Positions 5,667-7,199 of a stretch of 7,199 nt of DNA are shown here, one piece after another. Each line of letters opens with the position of its first letter. Position 1 is the first letter of the stretch. The notes under the pieces were generated by a model. That model ran no database searches. It worked only from the letters and a program-made list of their open reading frames with translations, and was not told the origin of the DNA. A program made the translations under genes and the position numbers. Source of the stretch: Prevotellaceae bacterium (lineage in GTDB: Bacteria > Bacteroidota > Bacteroidia > Bacteroidales > UBA932); NCBI GenBank assembly GCA_031287815.1, contig JAITSM010000024.1, positions 1 to 7,199 on the forward strand, given 5' to 3'.

Positions 5667-6551
5667 ATGGCAAAAATAATTGTTTTCTATTACACGCAAA
5701 CAGGGCAGACCTTACAGCTGGCGCAGTCGGTTTGCCAACCCCTGTCGGACGCGGGGCATACGGTCATCTATAAAGAAATTATTCCCGAAGAGCCCTTGCC
5801 CTACCCGTGCAGCAGCCGGCGTTTTTTCCAGGCTTTTCCGGAGTCGCGCGAAGCGATTCCCTGCCGCATCGCCCCTGTGGATTTAAGCGACGTAGCCAAC
5901 GCCGGCGTGGTGATTATTGCTTACCAGGTGTGGTTTTTATCTCCCTCCCTTCCTTTTCATGCGTTCTTCCGGGATGCCGCCGTACAACAATATTTAAAAG
6001 GGAAAACCTGCATCACCGTAACCGGCTGCCGCAATATGTGGGTGATGGCGCAGGCGAAGGTGCGCTCCTGTCTTCGGGAGGCTTCCGGGAACCTGGCGGG
6101 AAATATAGTGTTGCAAGACCGCCACCCCAACCTGGTGAGTGTAATTACCATTATCCGGTGGCTATTTTACGGGAAAAAAGAAAGGGGCTGGCTGCTTCCT
6201 GCCGCCGGCGTCTCTGCGGCCGACCTGCGCCATGCCGCCGTATTCGGGGAAATCATAGCCGCTACTTTGCGTTCGGGCGATTGGAGCCATTTACAGGAAC
6301 GGCTCTTGGCGGCGGGGGCTGTACGCTCCAAGCCGTCGATAGTGTTTATGGAAAAAACAGGTTACCGGATATTCGGACTTTGGGCGAAATTCATCCTCCG
6401 GAAAGGCAAAGACCATCCCTCGCGCCGGGAATTTCTCCTGCGGCTGTTCAAATATTATCTCTTCATCGTTTTATTCCTCATTGCCCCTGTCGGGTTGCTT
6501 TTCTTCTACCTTACCCTGCCCTTCCGGAAAAAGAGGAAAATGGAAAGTTAG
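5667..6551 (+). CDS. darA: DarA-like flavodoxin-fold protein (dialkylresorcinol biosynthesis)
   Basis: A 294-residue protein. The N-terminus has a flavodoxin phosphate-binding loop, TQTGQT at residues 10-15 after the first beta strand, so it should bind FMN. YQVWFLSPS (86-94), GCRNMW (120-125) and GNIVLQDRHPNLVSVITI (145-162) are what I recognise as DarA hallmarks. In dialkylresorcinol and flexirubin synthesis, DarB joins two beta-ketoacyl chains to a cyclohexanedione, which DarA aromatises to the resorcinol. Residues about 263-285 form one strong hydrophobic helix followed by RKKRK, so the flavodoxin domain is probably held at the cytoplasmic membrane face. It starts 7 bases after the lipoprotein stop and is the last gene of the operon; a strong terminator follows at 6658. 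No darB lies in the window. The family call is good; the reaction here is inferred because its usual partner is not seen. Confidence 0.82.
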   Translation: MAKIIVFYYTQTGQTLQLAQSVCQPLSDAGHTVIYKEIIPEEPLPYPCSSRRFFQAFPESREAIPCRIAPVDLSDVANAGVVIIAYQVWFLSPSLPFHAFFRDAAVQQYLKGKTCITVTGCRNMWVMAQAKVRSCLREASGNLAGNIVLQDRHPNLVSVITIIRWLFYGKKERGWLLPAAGVSAADLRHAAVFGEIIAATLRSGDWSHLQERLLAAGAVRSKPSIVFMEKTGYRIFGLWAKFILRKGKDHPSRREFLLRLFKYYLFIVLFLIAPVGLLFFYLTLPFRKKRKMES

Positions 6552-6559
6552 CGGGCGCC

Positions 6560-6651
6560 TTTTTAATGGAGAATGGAGAATTGAAAATGGAGAATGTCTC
6601 TTGAGGCGCCAGCCAATTCTCCATTCTCCATTTTCAATTCTCCATTAAAAA
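6560..6651. repeat. Tandem-repeat hairpin C with GGCGCCAGCC core
   Basis: Arms are built of GGAGAAT and TGAAAAT units. Segment 6560-6574 pairs perfectly with 6637-6651, and 6582-6596 pairs perfectly with 6622-6636. One extra GGAGAAT unit (6575-6581) bulges out of the left arm, as if a single repeat had been gained or lost. The loop holds GGCGCCAGCC (6605-6614), the right part of the core seen in hairpin A. It starts 8 bases after the darA-like stop codon. Confidence 0.72.
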
Positions 6652-6657
6652 AAAATC

Positions 6658-6687
6658 CGCCGGCATGTTTCCATACCGGCGTTTTTT
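6658..6687 (+). terminator. Intrinsic terminator, probably bidirectional
   Basis: CGCCGGCATG (6658-6667) pairs with CATACCGGCG (6672-6681) with one mismatch around a TTTC loop, followed by six T (6682-6687). Nine A (6647-6655) precede the stem, so the minus strand has a T-run too. It lies between two convergent genes and would end the darA-like operon on the plus strand and the 6747-7199 gene on the minus strand. Confidence 0.85.
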
Positions 6688-6702
6688 CAAATTTACGGCA
6701 AA

Positions 6703-6742
6703 GGCTGTCGGCGTCAGCCACTGCCTACTGCCTACTGCTACT
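6703..6742. repeat. Half hairpin: GGCTG...CAGCC core plus ACTGCCT repeats
   Basis: GGCTG (6703-6707) and CAGCC (6715-6719) form a short dyad around TCGGCGT, similar to the core of hairpins A to C. It is followed by ACTGCCT, ACTGCCT and ACTGCT repeats, the expected right arm. No complementary left arm is present. ACTGCCTACTG also occurs at 621-631, beside the inverted-repeat element. Confidence 0.45.
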
Positions 6743-6746
6743 GGGT

Positions 6747-7199
6747 CTACGGTATCAGCACGCTCTGTATCTCATTCCACGGGCCTTTTTCGCCGGTGGT
6801 GTTTTCCCAGCGGAGGCAGTAGTAGAACAGCTTACCGCGCTGGGATTCTTCGAAGGTGAGGCGGAAGGGCGAGTGGGTGTCGAAGCTCGACTGCGTGAGC
6901 TCGGCACGGCTCGCCGGCGGCGTGTCGAGGACAGCGGAAATCATCTCCGCACCCTGCACCCCGAAAGGTTTCCCTTTCTTCTCGCTGCCTTTGTCGAAAA
7001 AATGAATGTCGATAATCCCCACGCCTATCAGCACCACGTACGCTTCCACAAACGTCGTGGGCGCGGGGTGGCGCGGATGACCGCCGCCGGCCGGATGTTC
7101 GGGCAAGCCCATTCCCACAAGGTCTTTGTCAGTAACCAGCGGGTTGGTGCGCAGAAACGCCGAATACAACTGCCGGTACGCCGCAATAAACGCCTTTTC
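6747..7199 (-). CDS. Uncharacterised Bacteroidota protein, C-terminal part (N-terminus outside window)
   Basis: The frame is open from the window edge (7199) to a TAG at 6747-6749, giving the last 150 residues; the 5' end lies outside, and the internal TTG at 7169 should not be taken as the start. The fragment begins EKAFIAAYRQLYSAFLRTNP, an apparent amphipathic helix, then GMGLPEHPAGGGHPRHPAP, a Pro/His-rich linker. A mostly beta part follows, ending YYCLRWENTTGEKGPWNEIQ. That last stretch resembles the end strands of a fibronectin-III or similar beta-sandwich. From memory, proteins of this type with a GEKGPW-EIQS ending are common and unnamed in Bacteroidales; no function is known to me. 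No catalytic residues or membrane segments are visible. It converges on the operon and shares the terminator at 6658-6687, so it is probably unrelated to lipid synthesis. Confidence 0.8.
   Translation of the reverse strand, partial: EKAFIAAYRQLYSAFLRTNPLVTDKDLVGMGLPEHPAGGGHPRHPAPTTFVEAYVVLIGVGIIDIHFFDKGSEKKGKPFGVQGAEMISAVLDTPPASRAELTQSSFDTHSPFRLTFEESQRGKLFYYCLRWENTTGEKGPWNEIQSVLIP

Overview
The window looks like a Bacteroidota chromosome, probably order Bacteroidales. Genes lack Shine-Dalgarno sequences, a TATCTTTG box of the Bacteroidota -7 type (TAnnTTTG) sits just upstream of the first operon gene, and the gene set (ketosynthase, chain-length-factor-like partner, LolA-like carrier, DarA-like flavoprotein) is typical of flexirubin or aryl-polyene/dialkylresorcinol lipid clusters of that phylum. 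The assignment rests on reading the translated sequence, not on a database search.

Layout: (1) 1-507, the 3' end of a gene for a very cysteine-rich protein (19 Cys in 168 residues) that belongs to something else. (2) 508-1041, a gene-free gap with a 211-bp inverted-repeat element, an intrinsic terminator and a hairpin built from short tandem repeats. (3) 1042-3251, two translationally coupled ketosynthase-fold genes: an active FabF-type enzyme and a partner that has lost all three catalytic residues. (4) 3252-3721, a 470-bp gene-free gap filled with repeats: a purine-rich GGGATGAA tract, a 42-bp-period array of small palindromes, and a second tandem-repeat hairpin. (5) 3722-6551, four tightly packed genes: a membrane-anchored NodB-type deacetylase, a LolA-like periplasmic carrier, a LolB-like lipoprotein and a DarA-like flavoprotein with a C-terminal membrane segment. 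(6) 6552-6746, a third tandem-repeat hairpin, a clear terminator and a half hairpin. (7) 6747-7199 on the minus strand, the C-terminal part of an unrelated protein that converges on the operon.

How the genes may work together (inference): the ketosynthase pair would elongate a polyketide or polyene acyl chain on an acyl carrier protein encoded elsewhere. The DarA-like protein would act on a resorcinol-type head group or its precursor at the membrane. The LolA/LolB-like pair would move the lipid product across the periplasm to the outer membrane. The deacetylase has a complete active site but its substrate is unknown. No ACP, dehydratase, ketoreductase, acyltransferase, DarB condensing enzyme or RND/MMPL exporter is present here, so the pathway is incomplete within the window.

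The least explained material is intergenic. Three hairpins, one at each border of the operon blocks, share a GGCTGGCGCCAGCC-like core but have arms made of different tandem repeats that still pair with each other. The 42-bp array shows a paired (compensatory) change in its stem. Both suggest selection or a copying mechanism acting on DNA or RNA structure.
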